Shown here: piece by piece, positions 46,415-55,728 of the stretch
Layout of the letters: every line of letters starts with the position of its first letter
Numbering within the stretch: position 1 is the stretch's first letter
Assembly: GCF_901482695.1 (NCBI RefSeq)
Contig: NZ_LR590484.1
Coordinates: 5,766,001 to 5,830,000 of the forward strand
DNA length: 64,000 bases
Direction of reading: 5' to 3'
From: Sphingobacterium thalpophilum
GTDB taxonomy: Bacteria > Bacteroidota > Bacteroidia > Sphingobacteriales > Sphingobacteriaceae
The notes under the pieces: model-generated
Seen by the model: the letters and a program-made list of their open reading frames with translations, nothing else
What the model was told of the DNA's origin: nothing
Databases searched by the model: none
Program-made: the position numbers and the translations under genes

Positions 46415-47184
46415 TTATGAATGCGAAATCCCATATATTACTGGTCGATGACCATACCGAACTGCTTGATTTTATCGCCGATGATCTTAATGAAGACTAC
46501 CAGATTACGACAAGCACGAATGGAAAAGAAGCATTAAACATATTGTCGTCTGAATATTTCGATCTGATCATTAGCGATGTGATGATGCCCGAGATGGATG
46601 GTTACGAGCTCTGCAAAAAAATAAAGGAAGATATTGCTTATGCCCATATTCCAGTCATTTTATTGACTGCGAAAAATAGCATTGAGTCAAAAATTCAGGG
46701 ATTGGAGTTTGGCGCCGATGCGTATATCGAAAAACCCTTTTCGCCTGCATTTTTGAGAGCTCAGATCGCGAGCTTATTAAAAAACCGGATCAAAGTGAAG
46801 GAGTTTTTCATCAAAAATCCAATGTCGCAGATACAGCATATTGGTCAAAATCAGCCAGATCAGGATTTTCTACGAAAAATTGACCAAATCATCACGGAAC
46901 ATTTGGATGATCCCCAATTTAACGTAGATAAAATGGCAGATATACTTTGTATGAGCCGTCCCACGCTTTACCGGAAAATTAATATTGTATCAAGTTTGTC
47001 GCCGAATGAACTGATCAATCTGACCCGTTTACGAAAGGCTGCCGAACTACTCAGCCTACGGCAATATAAGGTTTATGAGATATCCAATCTACTGGGATAT
47101 AGTTCCGCAACGCATTTCTCCCGGAACTTCCAGAAACAGTTTGGCCTCAGCCCAACTGAGTTCCAGGAAGCACAGTCCAAGTAA
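46411..47184 (+). CDS. Response regulator with AraC-type DNA-binding domain
   Basis: A 257-residue protein with a receiver domain (phospho-acceptor Asp56 in DLIISDVMMPEMDGYEL, Thr and Lys in VILLTAKNS and YIEKPFSP) and a C-terminal AraC helix-turn-helix pair (FNVDKMADILCMSRPTLYRKIN and YEISNLLGYSSATHFSRNFQKQFGLSPTEF). It begins in an ATGA overlap with the sensor gene, so the two are translated together. In most HTCS these domains are fused to the kinase; here they are split. Targets are probably the adjacent glycosidase genes. Confidence 0.94.
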   Translation: MIMNAKSHILLVDDHTELLDFIADDLNEDYQITTSTNGKEALNILSSEYFDLIISDVMMPEMDGYELCKKIKEDIAYAHIPVILLTAKNSIESKIQGLEFGADAYIEKPFSPAFLRAQIASLLKNRIKVKEFFIKNPMSQIQHIGQNQPDQDFLRKIDQIITEHLDDPQFNVDKMADILCMSRPTLYRKINIVSSLSPNELINLTRLRKAAELLSLRQYKVYEISNLLGYSSATHFSRNFQKQFGLSPTEFQEAQSK

Positions 47185-47195
47185 GCCCAGATGCG

Positions 47196-47226
47196 AGAGC
47201 CCATATCAACAAACGATATGGGCTCT
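47196..47226. terminator. Hairpin between convergent genes
   Basis: AGAGCCCATAT and ATATGGGCTCT form a perfect 11-bp stem with a 9-base loop between the response regulator (plus) and the GH42-like gene (minus). No long U-tract; it may act in both directions. Confidence 0.5.
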
Positions 47227-47252
47227 TCACATAAAGTAATTCGCTAAGTTAT

Positions 47253-49430
47253 TCACCATTTTATATCCACCTGCACCCCGTCCGGATTGTTCTCAAATCT
47301 CAGCAGATAAGTATTTGTCCTCGCATCCCAATCTGATTCAACGAAAACATCTTTGTGGTCGACAAGTAAGCTTTTTGGTTTTCTCGGCAACAATATACGT
47401 GAAATATTGGTTGTGTTAGCTGGGCTTTTGGCTAAGAAAGCATAATGCCCGCTGTTCCATACTTCATTATAAATACGACTAGCCGAGGCTAGCACCTGTG
47501 GTTTCTGTTTATCTACAACCCGATCTATGTTGACAAACAGGCACTGTTCGTTGGGTTGAACCTTTTTTGAAGTAATGATGGGCAGGTTGGGGTCAAACAG
47601 GTCTATTAAATTTCCTCTGACCTCGTACGGCTTACTGCTAACGCTTTCATCCAACACAGCGATCAGATCATACACGCCACGGGTTAATGTAAAATAGTTT
47701 TTGAATTGCAATTTTTCGGATTTTCCCTGAACGTCATAAAGCTGTTTTACCAGATCGAGTAATTGCCCACTGTTGTTAGGTTTGACAACAAATTCTTTGG
47801 GATCAGCACGTAAAATATGAAGTGTGCCTTTTCCATAACGGTAAGTTCCCTCTTTTGGCATAGCAGACACCCCCATTTTTTCAAATAAGTGATCAGAAGG
47901 GCGTTGATAGTGATTGCCCTTCGTATTCCACCATTCCTGTACCGACTGAAATGGATCATTGTCAGTACCGCAATATAAGAGGATGCCCCCATTTTTAACC
48001 CAGTCTGCAATATGCTGATGTGCTTCTGCTGCCAGCGGTTTCATATTTGAATAGGACATTAGCAGAATTTTCGTTTCAGCCAGTGCATTCTTTACCCCTA
48101 TATTTTCCAGGTGCACGGTATTCACAGGAACCCCATTCTTCAGCAGAGGAAGAGCAAGGCCATAAAAGTTAGCTAACTGCGGATCGTCATAATCAGCATG
48201 GGAGGGAAAGCGCTGGAACATCAGCGAGTTGGCCAACAATACACTTATTCCTGTAGAGCCAGACACTTTATTGGCAGATTTTGGCATGTTAGTTAAGCTA
48301 TTGATCATGACCTGCATTTGCGTTGAATAATGTCTAGGTATTTTCTCTTTTTGGTCACTATGGGGACTGGTTTTATAGAGACCTTCATAGATCCGCTCGG
48401 GCCAGGGCATCACTTCATAATTGGCAATATTCGGATAGAGCAGCTGCGCAGTGAAGGTCGCCTGATAGTTTTTTTTATAATCTGCCCAATCCCTTGGCCA
48501 GTCTTCAATTGGATCCGTAAGGAAAAACATTTTACGGCCAGTGGGCGCAGTCATTGATTCCATCGCACCATACTCCAAAAATGCAGTTTCAAAAACTCGT
48601 TCCCTGGCTATTCCATTAAAGTAATTTGGCTCCCGCGAAGTACCTGTCCACACCTGCGCGATATAACCATCCACACAAGGTAAGGTAGCCAAGCTTGCCT
48701 CTGGACTGACAATCATCCATTGCGAATAATTGATCAAGGAATGTGTCGGCACATAACATTTTACATCCATTCCTTTGGTCTTTCCATAGGCTTTTGCATA
48801 AGTAAAGACCTCCTTGAGCGCATTTAAATATAAAGCATACTTTAGTTTATTAGACAGGTATGTATTTTCAGGCGATTCATGCTGTGGACGCCAATCGAAC
48901 CCATAAAATTTCCTCCATTCTTTTTTGAAGGCCTCGCTGTAGCCTGCCCGGGCCCAAAATTCGGGTTCTTCCATAAAGATAGCGTTAATCCCAGCATCGA
49001 TGACCCTTTTAATATGCATCTCTTTGATATATTTCAGGTAATTATCGGTAGGTACGATATAGGGTACCATGTGACCATGCCAGATAGTATCGCCTTTTAC
49101 ATCGACCTGCCCCTCGTCCAGGTGCATTTTTCCATCCCATTTTCCGGTAAAGTAATCCTGATATTCGCCCCAGGCAATGCCGGTCATAAAATGGGTAATG
49201 TATCCCCGGTCGCGCCAAGATTTCACCCTTTGCTCAAAAGGAACCTTTCGGGACTTATCTGAGGGATTGCCTCCTGTTCCATAAATCATGACCGCGTCCG
49301 CGCGGTTATCGATTGTTGGCCTCCATTCACGCGAACTTTGAAAGGTTGTCTTTACAGAATCCTTTTCCTGCGCTGAAGCAGTTGCAGCGATCAGCACCAA
49401 GAGTGTCAGTATATTGATTTGTTTTATCAT
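47253..49430 (-). CDS. Exported putative glycosidase, GH42-like fold, family unassigned
   Basis: A 725-residue protein with a signal peptide (TASAQ). The first half looks like a TIM barrel with a conserved acidic element (DAGINAIFMEEPEFWARAGYSEAFKKEW) and HGHMVPYIVPTDNYLKYI. The middle has an amidotransferase-like, beta-galactosidase trimerisation-type domain (ADWVKNGGILLYCGTDNDPF), and the end is a beta-sandwich. This order is that of GH42-related enzymes. The exact family cannot be decided by eye; it could be a distant or new clan member. It is last in the GH76-SusCD-DUF3823 operon, 22 bases after DUF3823. Confidence 0.6.
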   Translation of the reverse strand: MIKQINILTLLVLIAATASAQEKDSVKTTFQSSREWRPTIDNRADAVMIYGTGGNPSDKSRKVPFEQRVKSWRDRGYITHFMTGIAWGEYQDYFTGKWDGKMHLDEGQVDVKGDTIWHGHMVPYIVPTDNYLKYIKEMHIKRVIDAGINAIFMEEPEFWARAGYSEAFKKEWRKFYGFDWRPQHESPENTYLSNKLKYALYLNALKEVFTYAKAYGKTKGMDVKCYVPTHSLINYSQWMIVSPEASLATLPCVDGYIAQVWTGTSREPNYFNGIARERVFETAFLEYGAMESMTAPTGRKMFFLTDPIEDWPRDWADYKKNYQATFTAQLLYPNIANYEVMPWPERIYEGLYKTSPHSDQKEKIPRHYSTQMQVMINSLTNMPKSANKVSGSTGISVLLANSLMFQRFPSHADYDDPQLANFYGLALPLLKNGVPVNTVHLENIGVKNALAETKILLMSYSNMKPLAAEAHQHIADWVKNGGILLYCGTDNDPFQSVQEWWNTKGNHYQRPSDHLFEKMGVSAMPKEGTYRYGKGTLHILRADPKEFVVKPNNSGQLLDLVKQLYDVQGKSEKLQFKNYFTLTRGVYDLIAVLDESVSSKPYEVRGNLIDLFDPNLPIITSKKVQPNEQCLFVNIDRVVDKQKPQVLASASRIYNEVWNSGHYAFLAKSPANTTNISRILLPRKPKSLLVDHKDVFVESDWDARTNTYLLRFENNPDGVQVDIKW

Positions 49431-49452
49431 CCTTCAATACTCCCGTTTGCGT

Positions 49453-50265
49453 TTAAGGTATATCTACACGTTTTGCTTCGTTATAATTCCATCGGCGTGT
49501 TCCCGTCCCTCGGGGTGTATCGTAGTTAATACGGGATGCCGCGCGAACAAAGACCGTTCGGCCAGCAGGGATCTTACCTGTAGATTCTATCTCGATCACC
49601 TGCCCCAGCTTGGCGTCAAAACTATCACCACTATATTCTATTTTGCTGGACCAACGTTCGTCACGTGCTCTATATCCCACGGAGGAGGAATAACTAACGA
49701 ACAGCTGAATATCCGTAACATTTAAAAAATCGTCATTATAACTTCCCATGGGTTCGATCTTTTCACGGAAAAATGCCTCAGATACTGCACGGGTAACCCG
49801 AACCTTCGCTTTTACTTTTCCATCTTGTACAGTAGGCTCACCCACCCATTCCACTTTAAGGAAGGGATGAACTTCCATTTTTATCTCATGGGAACCATTC
49901 AGCTCCATGTTCTTACTATCATCTGACAGCACCTTTCCGTCCATATCGGTCCGTACCAATGGAATAAAAGGGCCATCTACCGTGATATTATAGTTACCCT
50001 TGAATAACTTGGTATTTTGGAACGTACCGTCAGGCATACAGTAAAAATCTGGGTTGTGTTCGACATTATTTCCCCAGCTCAGTTCAGTCAGACGAACCCT
50101 GATCCCTTCACTTCCCTGGTCTGTCAACACGGGCTGGCCAGTCTGTGCATCCACTACCGTTCCTTTTAACGTCACGGAGGGAGCTTCATAATTATCCGCC
50201 TCAAAAAGACTGCACGAACTTAACATACCTATTATGCCCAACGTGCCTAAAATATATTTTTTCAT
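49453..50265 (-). CDS. DUF3823 surface lipoprotein
   Basis: Start taken at 50265 (MKKYILGTLGIIGMLSSCSLF); a longer frame adds 8 residues. A 270-residue lipoprotein (lipobox LSSC) with a carboxypeptidase-regulatory-like N-terminal domain (PSVTLKGTVVDAQTGQPVLTDQGSEGIRVRLTE) and the DUF3823 C-terminal domain. DUF3823 proteins are frequently encoded next to SusC/SusD and are thought to be surface glycan-binding proteins. It lies 87 bases after SusD. Confidence 0.85.
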   Translation of the reverse strand: MKKYILGTLGIIGMLSSCSLFEADNYEAPSVTLKGTVVDAQTGQPVLTDQGSEGIRVRLTELSWGNNVEHNPDFYCMPDGTFQNTKLFKGNYNITVDGPFIPLVRTDMDGKVLSDDSKNMELNGSHEIKMEVHPFLKVEWVGEPTVQDGKVKAKVRVTRAVSEAFFREKIEPMGSYNDDFLNVTDIQLFVSYSSSVGYRARDERWSSKIEYSGDSFDAKLGQVIEIESTGKIPAGRTVFVRAASRINYDTPRGTGTRRWNYNEAKRVDIP

Positions 50266-50352
50266 TAGTTGTATACTTAAAAGGTTCACACTTTATCCAT
50301 TCATAAGGAGCTGCATATATTGCGATGCTCCACATTTTGTGGTTATTGCTGT

Positions 50353-52413
50353 CTAGCGGTTAGGCTGTTGATCAATAACCGCACTTTTCGCTACTTCTCC
50401 GCCAGGTATTTCAAAATAATAATCAACAGGCGTATAGCGAAATGTCTTTGTACTTACCCATTGGAAACGTGCATCAAAAAAATATTTTCCTGTCGCGGTA
50501 GAGAAGAAAGGATAAAGTCCTCTGAATCTGAAATTTTCAGTATTACTATACAGGTTTTTATCCTTTTGTTTGCCCCAGAATCCATCTCGTCCTTCGAAAT
50601 GCAATACCCGCCAACGCCTCAAGTCCCATTTGGATTTGTGCTCAAATGCAAGCTCCTTGCGACGTTCTTTCCTAACAATATCTCGCCCTGTGTTATCGCC
50701 CGAAATTATCCCGGTAAGTAGCTCGGCCCCCGCACGCGAACGGATTTCATTGATAGCATCGGTAGCGGTCTGCAACAAATCGCTGCCATCCGCGGGACTA
50801 ACCCCTAGCATTTTCAGTTCTACCGCCGCTTCCGCAGCATTTAGCAATATCTCCGCATAACGCATCAATATAAAAGGTTGGTCTGACTTCCCCTCACCCA
50901 CTTCTTTTGCAGGATTGGTATTGAGCCATTTACGAACATAGAAACCTGTCAAAGTCGCCTCGCCATTATCAAAAAACGGTCCTTCGTTTCCAGCAGCATT
51001 CATTTGTTGTCCGTTGTAATCCACTTTTTGCTGACCGCTTCCGTCTCTAGGACTTAAATACAACGTCTTAGGTGAACCCGAGTAGAGATTCAATTGCTGA
51101 TACCGCGTGTCCGCTGTGGCGTAGGAATAGTCTGTAAAAAATGGTTTAACGGGAGCTGCACCAGTATAAACACCCGCTCGTATATCCATCCTGCGCTCTT
51201 TAAAGATGTCATCAGGAAAGATCACATAAGCCCGTAGCCGAGGCTCTGCATTTTTAAAGAAATCCATGGGTTTGTCATAGAGGATGTATTCTCCCTCACT
51301 ATTGCTCTGCCCGGTCGTTACTTTCACTGTTCCATCAGCATACTTGTCAAATCCATCAAAAAGCTCTACAAAATCAAGAGTAGGACATGTGCCCGCTGAA
51401 AGTGGAGATCTAAATGTGAAAGGCGAACTGAATGCGTCAAAACTATGTGTTAGCGTCGGATATACATATTCTTTCACGTAGATGTTTTCAGGACTGCTCA
51501 AGTCGCTGAACATTTCCACCATATTTTGGTACTGGGCTTCCCTATCGTTCGCTACCCATTTCTTTTTATATAAGGAGTAACTACCCTCCGTCATAACCCG
51601 CCTGGCAGCCGTATAAGCCTCTGAAAAATATCTTTGGGCAGCCCCTTTTGCAGTACTTGCATCAAAGCCGATAACCCGCACCCCAGTCTTTCGTCCAAGG
51701 CCAGTCAAACGGCCGGAGACAGTTTCATTGTATTTGGCTACACTTCCCGCATAAAGCATGGCTTCGGACTTGAAAGATAACGCTACGAATTTATTGGAAT
51801 ATCCCATTTTGGGGCTTTTGGGCATCATTAACTTAATAGCCTCGTCGTAATCTTTCCCTATCTGATCCCAAGTCTCTTCCTCCGAAGCACGCGGTACCTC
51901 CAGATTGTCCGCGGCATTTGGATACTGTAAAACCTTAGTGACCAGCGGTATACCACCAAACCGTCTCGCCATCGCATAAAACACGGTAGCACGAACATAG
52001 TATCCCTCGCCTAAATAGTGGTTGTACAGTTCTTCAGAAAACTTGTCCTTATAGTTGGGGATGTTTTCGATTAGGTAATTCGCCTCCCGGAGCAATTCAA
52101 ATGCTCGTCCCCAATAGGCTGTCCGTTCACCTGTAAAAGAGGTGCTGATACCATCACGGGTCACCGCCTCTCCTGTTCCTTCAATACCCAAGGCACCTAG
52201 CCAACCATTAAATTCGATCCCCCATTGGGCCATATATTTGAAATCCTCAAAAGGCATTAAGCTGTACATTCGGGCCATATATATGTCCATACCATCGGTT
52301 GTATTAAACAGATCTGGATCTGTAACCACATTTTTTGGTGTAATATCCAGATCAGCACATCCGGTAAAGCCGGCTGCACTCATTAATGCTAATATGATAA
52401 GTATCTTTTTCAT
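50353..52413 (-). CDS. SusD/RagB family glycan-binding lipoprotein
   Basis: A 686-residue lipoprotein (leader ending AGFTGC) that captures oligosaccharide at the cell surface and forms a lid on the SusC channel. The N-terminus CADLDITPKNVVTDPDLFNT, the TPR-like helices (YLIENIPNYKDKFSEELYNHYLGEGYYVRATVFYAMARRFGGIPLVTKVL) and the C-terminal block (FILMRYAEILLNAAEAAVELK, IRKERRKELAFEHKSKWDLRRW-type) are classic. It lies 118 bases after SusC and is large for the family. Confidence 0.95.
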   Translation of the reverse strand: MKKILIILALMSAAGFTGCADLDITPKNVVTDPDLFNTTDGMDIYMARMYSLMPFEDFKYMAQWGIEFNGWLGALGIEGTGEAVTRDGISTSFTGERTAYWGRAFELLREANYLIENIPNYKDKFSEELYNHYLGEGYYVRATVFYAMARRFGGIPLVTKVLQYPNAADNLEVPRASEEETWDQIGKDYDEAIKLMMPKSPKMGYSNKFVALSFKSEAMLYAGSVAKYNETVSGRLTGLGRKTGVRVIGFDASTAKGAAQRYFSEAYTAARRVMTEGSYSLYKKKWVANDREAQYQNMVEMFSDLSSPENIYVKEYVYPTLTHSFDAFSSPFTFRSPLSAGTCPTLDFVELFDGFDKYADGTVKVTTGQSNSEGEYILYDKPMDFFKNAEPRLRAYVIFPDDIFKERRMDIRAGVYTGAAPVKPFFTDYSYATADTRYQQLNLYSGSPKTLYLSPRDGSGQQKVDYNGQQMNAAGNEGPFFDNGEATLTGFYVRKWLNTNPAKEVGEGKSDQPFILMRYAEILLNAAEAAVELKMLGVSPADGSDLLQTATDAINEIRSRAGAELLTGIISGDNTGRDIVRKERRKELAFEHKSKWDLRRWRVLHFEGRDGFWGKQKDKNLYSNTENFRFRGLYPFFSTATGKYFFDARFQWVSTKTFRYTPVDYYFEIPGGEVAKSAVIDQQPNR

Positions 52414-52531
52414 CTAGTTATTTTTTTAGACTGATGAGAACCTGCTGTGACATGAAATCGCTAACGATCCGTATCCACCCTGTTCATCAGATTCATGCTC
52501 GTAAAATTTTTTTCAGTGTTGCCTGTTGCAC

Positions 52532-55500
52532 CTAAAAAGTAAGCGATACGCCAAGTGAGTAGGTTTTATTCAAGGGATACATACGGCCTAAGTCGTCATC
52601 GGGATGTTCCGGATCCACAAAACGCACTCCTGTTATCGTGAATAAATTGTATGCATTAGCGTATACGCGTAAACGCATAGTAGACGAGGCACTTAGATTA
52701 GGAAACGTATATCCCAATTCGGCGCTCTTCAACCGTAAATACGCTGTACTGACGCGATTGAACTCGGAGTTTGATTTAGGATACCGACCTGTAAAAGCAT
52801 AATACCCCTCCACCCATTCCGTTGCGGGATCATAAGGGTCTGCAGTAGGATCAACAGGATGCCAGCGATCCAGATATTGCTCTAATGTACCTCCACCGTT
52901 TGACCCCCAAATAGCATATAACGGTTCTTTGTATTCCATAGAGCCAAGGGCGGAGCCTTGGAATAGTAAACTCATATCAAAATTCTTATAGGAAGTCTCG
53001 ATGTTCATGCTATAGTTGAGCCAAGGCGTCTGATCAAAAGCGAAAGGATGTTCATCCTGTCCATTGATCTCTCCATCACCATTCCAGTCCAAATATTTGT
53101 AATCTCCAGGTAAAACATCACGTTCTTTGTAAATCGGATAAGTCCAGATATCTTCCCAACTTTCGAATCTTCCAGCAGATTCATAACCAAACTGTATGCC
53201 TTGATATCTATTGTTGAAATTGTCATTACGCCAGCGATCGTAGGAGTTTTTATAGGGTCCATTCTGTACGGCTGTCAGGTACTTATTTCTAGTTACTGTA
53301 GCAATCGCACGAATATTATAAGCGAAATCATTGATCCGATTGCGGTGTTTCAGTTCTAGTTCCAAACCCATATGCCGGTCGCTATTCGCATTTTCCAGAG
53401 GAGCGGTTGCCCCGATCACAGTGGGCAGCTCGCTTGTCCGCCGTTGAAATAAGCCCGACCGGGTTCGTTCAAAATAATCTAAGGTAAACCCAAAGAGGCC
53501 ATTCCATCCTTCAAAATCCATTCCCACATTAAAGGTTTTTGCTTTATACCATGTGATAGCCGTATTCGCAATGGGTTTACGGCTGACGCCTGTAATATAC
53601 TTTCCGCCAAAGATATAGCCCGGTGCATAATGATTGTTATACCCGTTCTCGGCGTTGTCGCCGGTTGCTGGGTAGACGTATCCAGGCAACCAGCCAAAAT
53701 CCCAATCAGGGAACTGATCGTCTCCGAGGACACCATAACTTGCTCTGAACTTTAGCTGATTGACAAAAGAAAGCTCTTCAATGGACTTGAAAAACGGTTC
53801 TTCGGACAACCGCCAACCTACTGAGGCCGATGGGAAGAACCCCCATTGATGACCTTTTGCAAAACGTGATGATCCGTCATACCGAAATTGAAATTCCGCT
53901 ATGTAACGACCACCAAAATCATAATTTGCCCTTCCGAACAAAGCAGATTTAGCCTCGTCATAATAATCTGTTACTCCATTGTACATGGAGGTCATCTGTC
54001 CATTTTCTACACCTGCAGATAGTAGGTCGGTGGCGAATGCGAGATTTTTTAAACCATAGAAATTGTCTCCGTCATTCTTCTGTGTCTCCCAGCCAATGAC
54101 TCCCGACACCTTATGCTGCCCCGAGAAAGTACGGTCATAGTTTAAGATAAATTGCCCCAATATCTGCTGCTTATCGAAAAACTCCCGTTTCATCTGATTG
54201 GGACTGCTTAGGTTATACAGTTTACGATCGTAGCCGCCCGTATTCTTGTTAAAGGCGTACTGATAATATTCTTTCCTAAACATCGCATTATTATCTGTAC
54301 GATAATCATAACTGATCAATGCCTTAGCAGAAAATCCCCCGAGAGCCGGCGATATGTTGCTCAAGTCATAATTCAGGGCAGCAGATGATTGCAACGTTTT
54401 CTTTTTAAACTTCCGGTAGCCCGAGATATCCGAGTCGAACATTGCAAGTGTATTTTGTTCCAGATCGAGGCCTTCGTAATTCAGCAAGGTATTTTCCGGA
54501 TCTGCATACGCGGGAAACAACATTCCCTGCTTCCAATAATTGCGTATGATATCCACTGAACTTGTATATGGGTTGTTTTGCTGATCGGCCATACCGCTGA
54601 GATTCAATTCTAATTTTAGTCCTTTAGCCAATTCAGCATTAATATTCGAGCGTAAGTTGTATTTATTATAGTTCAGGTCGCCCGATTTAAAAAAGCCCTG
54701 CTGGTAAGAATAGCCACCACCGATATAATATTGAATTTTATTACTTCCGCCAGAAATGCTAATGTCATGTTGTGTCTGGGGCGAGTATTTGGAAAATAAC
54801 AACGAAGTCCAATCCGAAGAGCGCCGTGTACCGTTTCGGAAATCTTCAAAATCTTTTTCGGTATAGATCAGGCTACCACCATTGATATTGTTCATTGATC
54901 TTTCATTGTAAATAGTCATTGCGCTTATCGCATCCGCCAATACCGGCATACCGGACGGCTTTTGAAAGGTATAGGACCCATTATAGCTAATGCTGGTCCG
55001 CCCCTCTTTCCCCTTCTTTGTCGTTACCAAAACGACACCATTCGCCGACCGGACACCATAAATCGCTGCCGATGCATCTTTAAGCACCGAAACATCCTCA
55101 ATATCAGCAGGGTTAAGTCGCTGAAAATCCTCTGCAGTACGTGGCACCCCGTCAATCACTACTAAAGGTGCACCTAATCCACGTACGTCGAAATTGGCAC
55201 TATACGCACCTGGTTCTGCACTTTTTTGCCACACGCGAACTCCCGCCACCCGTCCGGCCAGCATATTCTGGGGATTCTCGTTTTTTGTCTGCCGCATTTC
55301 CGTTCCCTTTACCGATGCGACTGCTCCGGTCAACGATTGCTTTCTCTGCGTTCCGTAACCGACAACGACAACTGTTTCTAACTGTGTATCGTCGCTTTGT
55401 AACACCACATTTATTGTGGTCTTGCCCGCCGTAAGCTCTTCTTTTGCGTTAAAGCCAATCGATTTAAATAGAATCGTTTTACCCTCCGGGACCACAATAT

Positions 55501-55711
55501 GGTAATTGCCATCCGCATCTGTCGTGGTCTCAATACGGGTACCAGCATTCTGGACTGAAACAGTTACACCAGCGATCGGTTTATTATTGCTGTCGAGAAC
55601 TTTACCGCTTATGTTTTTCTGTTGGGCCCATCCGACAGACGGCATACCTAGTGCCACAAGCATCAGCAAGGAGCCAAGCCGCCGCCTTGTTTTCCCTATA
55701 TCCTTTTTCAT
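52532..55711 (-). CDS. SusC/RagA family TonB-dependent transporter
   Basis: A 1059-residue outer-membrane importer for oligosaccharides. After the signal peptide comes a carboxypeptidase-like domain (ISGKVLDSNNKPIAGVTVSVQNAGTRIE), the SusC-type TonB box region (LETVVVVGYGTQRKQSLTGAVASVKG), the plug (NPQNMLAGRVAGVRVWQ, VLKDASAAIYGVRSANGVVLVTTKKG) and the 22-strand barrel ending in YSLGVSLTF. With SusD, DUF3823 and GH76 it forms a polysaccharide utilisation unit. Confidence 0.96.
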   Translation of the reverse strand: MKKDIGKTRRRLGSLLMLVALGMPSVGWAQQKNISGKVLDSNNKPIAGVTVSVQNAGTRIETTTDADGNYHIVVPEGKTILFKSIGFNAKEELTAGKTTINVVLQSDDTQLETVVVVGYGTQRKQSLTGAVASVKGTEMRQTKNENPQNMLAGRVAGVRVWQKSAEPGAYSANFDVRGLGAPLVVIDGVPRTAEDFQRLNPADIEDVSVLKDASAAIYGVRSANGVVLVTTKKGKEGRTSISYNGSYTFQKPSGMPVLADAISAMTIYNERSMNNINGGSLIYTEKDFEDFRNGTRRSSDWTSLLFSKYSPQTQHDISISGGSNKIQYYIGGGYSYQQGFFKSGDLNYNKYNLRSNINAELAKGLKLELNLSGMADQQNNPYTSSVDIIRNYWKQGMLFPAYADPENTLLNYEGLDLEQNTLAMFDSDISGYRKFKKKTLQSSAALNYDLSNISPALGGFSAKALISYDYRTDNNAMFRKEYYQYAFNKNTGGYDRKLYNLSSPNQMKREFFDKQQILGQFILNYDRTFSGQHKVSGVIGWETQKNDGDNFYGLKNLAFATDLLSAGVENGQMTSMYNGVTDYYDEAKSALFGRANYDFGGRYIAEFQFRYDGSSRFAKGHQWGFFPSASVGWRLSEEPFFKSIEELSFVNQLKFRASYGVLGDDQFPDWDFGWLPGYVYPATGDNAENGYNNHYAPGYIFGGKYITGVSRKPIANTAITWYKAKTFNVGMDFEGWNGLFGFTLDYFERTRSGLFQRRTSELPTVIGATAPLENANSDRHMGLELELKHRNRINDFAYNIRAIATVTRNKYLTAVQNGPYKNSYDRWRNDNFNNRYQGIQFGYESAGRFESWEDIWTYPIYKERDVLPGDYKYLDWNGDGEINGQDEHPFAFDQTPWLNYSMNIETSYKNFDMSLLFQGSALGSMEYKEPLYAIWGSNGGGTLEQYLDRWHPVDPTADPYDPATEWVEGYYAFTGRYPKSNSEFNRVSTAYLRLKSAELGYTFPNLSASSTMRLRVYANAYNLFTITGVRFVDPEHPDDDLGRMYPLNKTYSLGVSLTF

Positions 55712-55728
55712 ATTTATAATTGTTTGAG

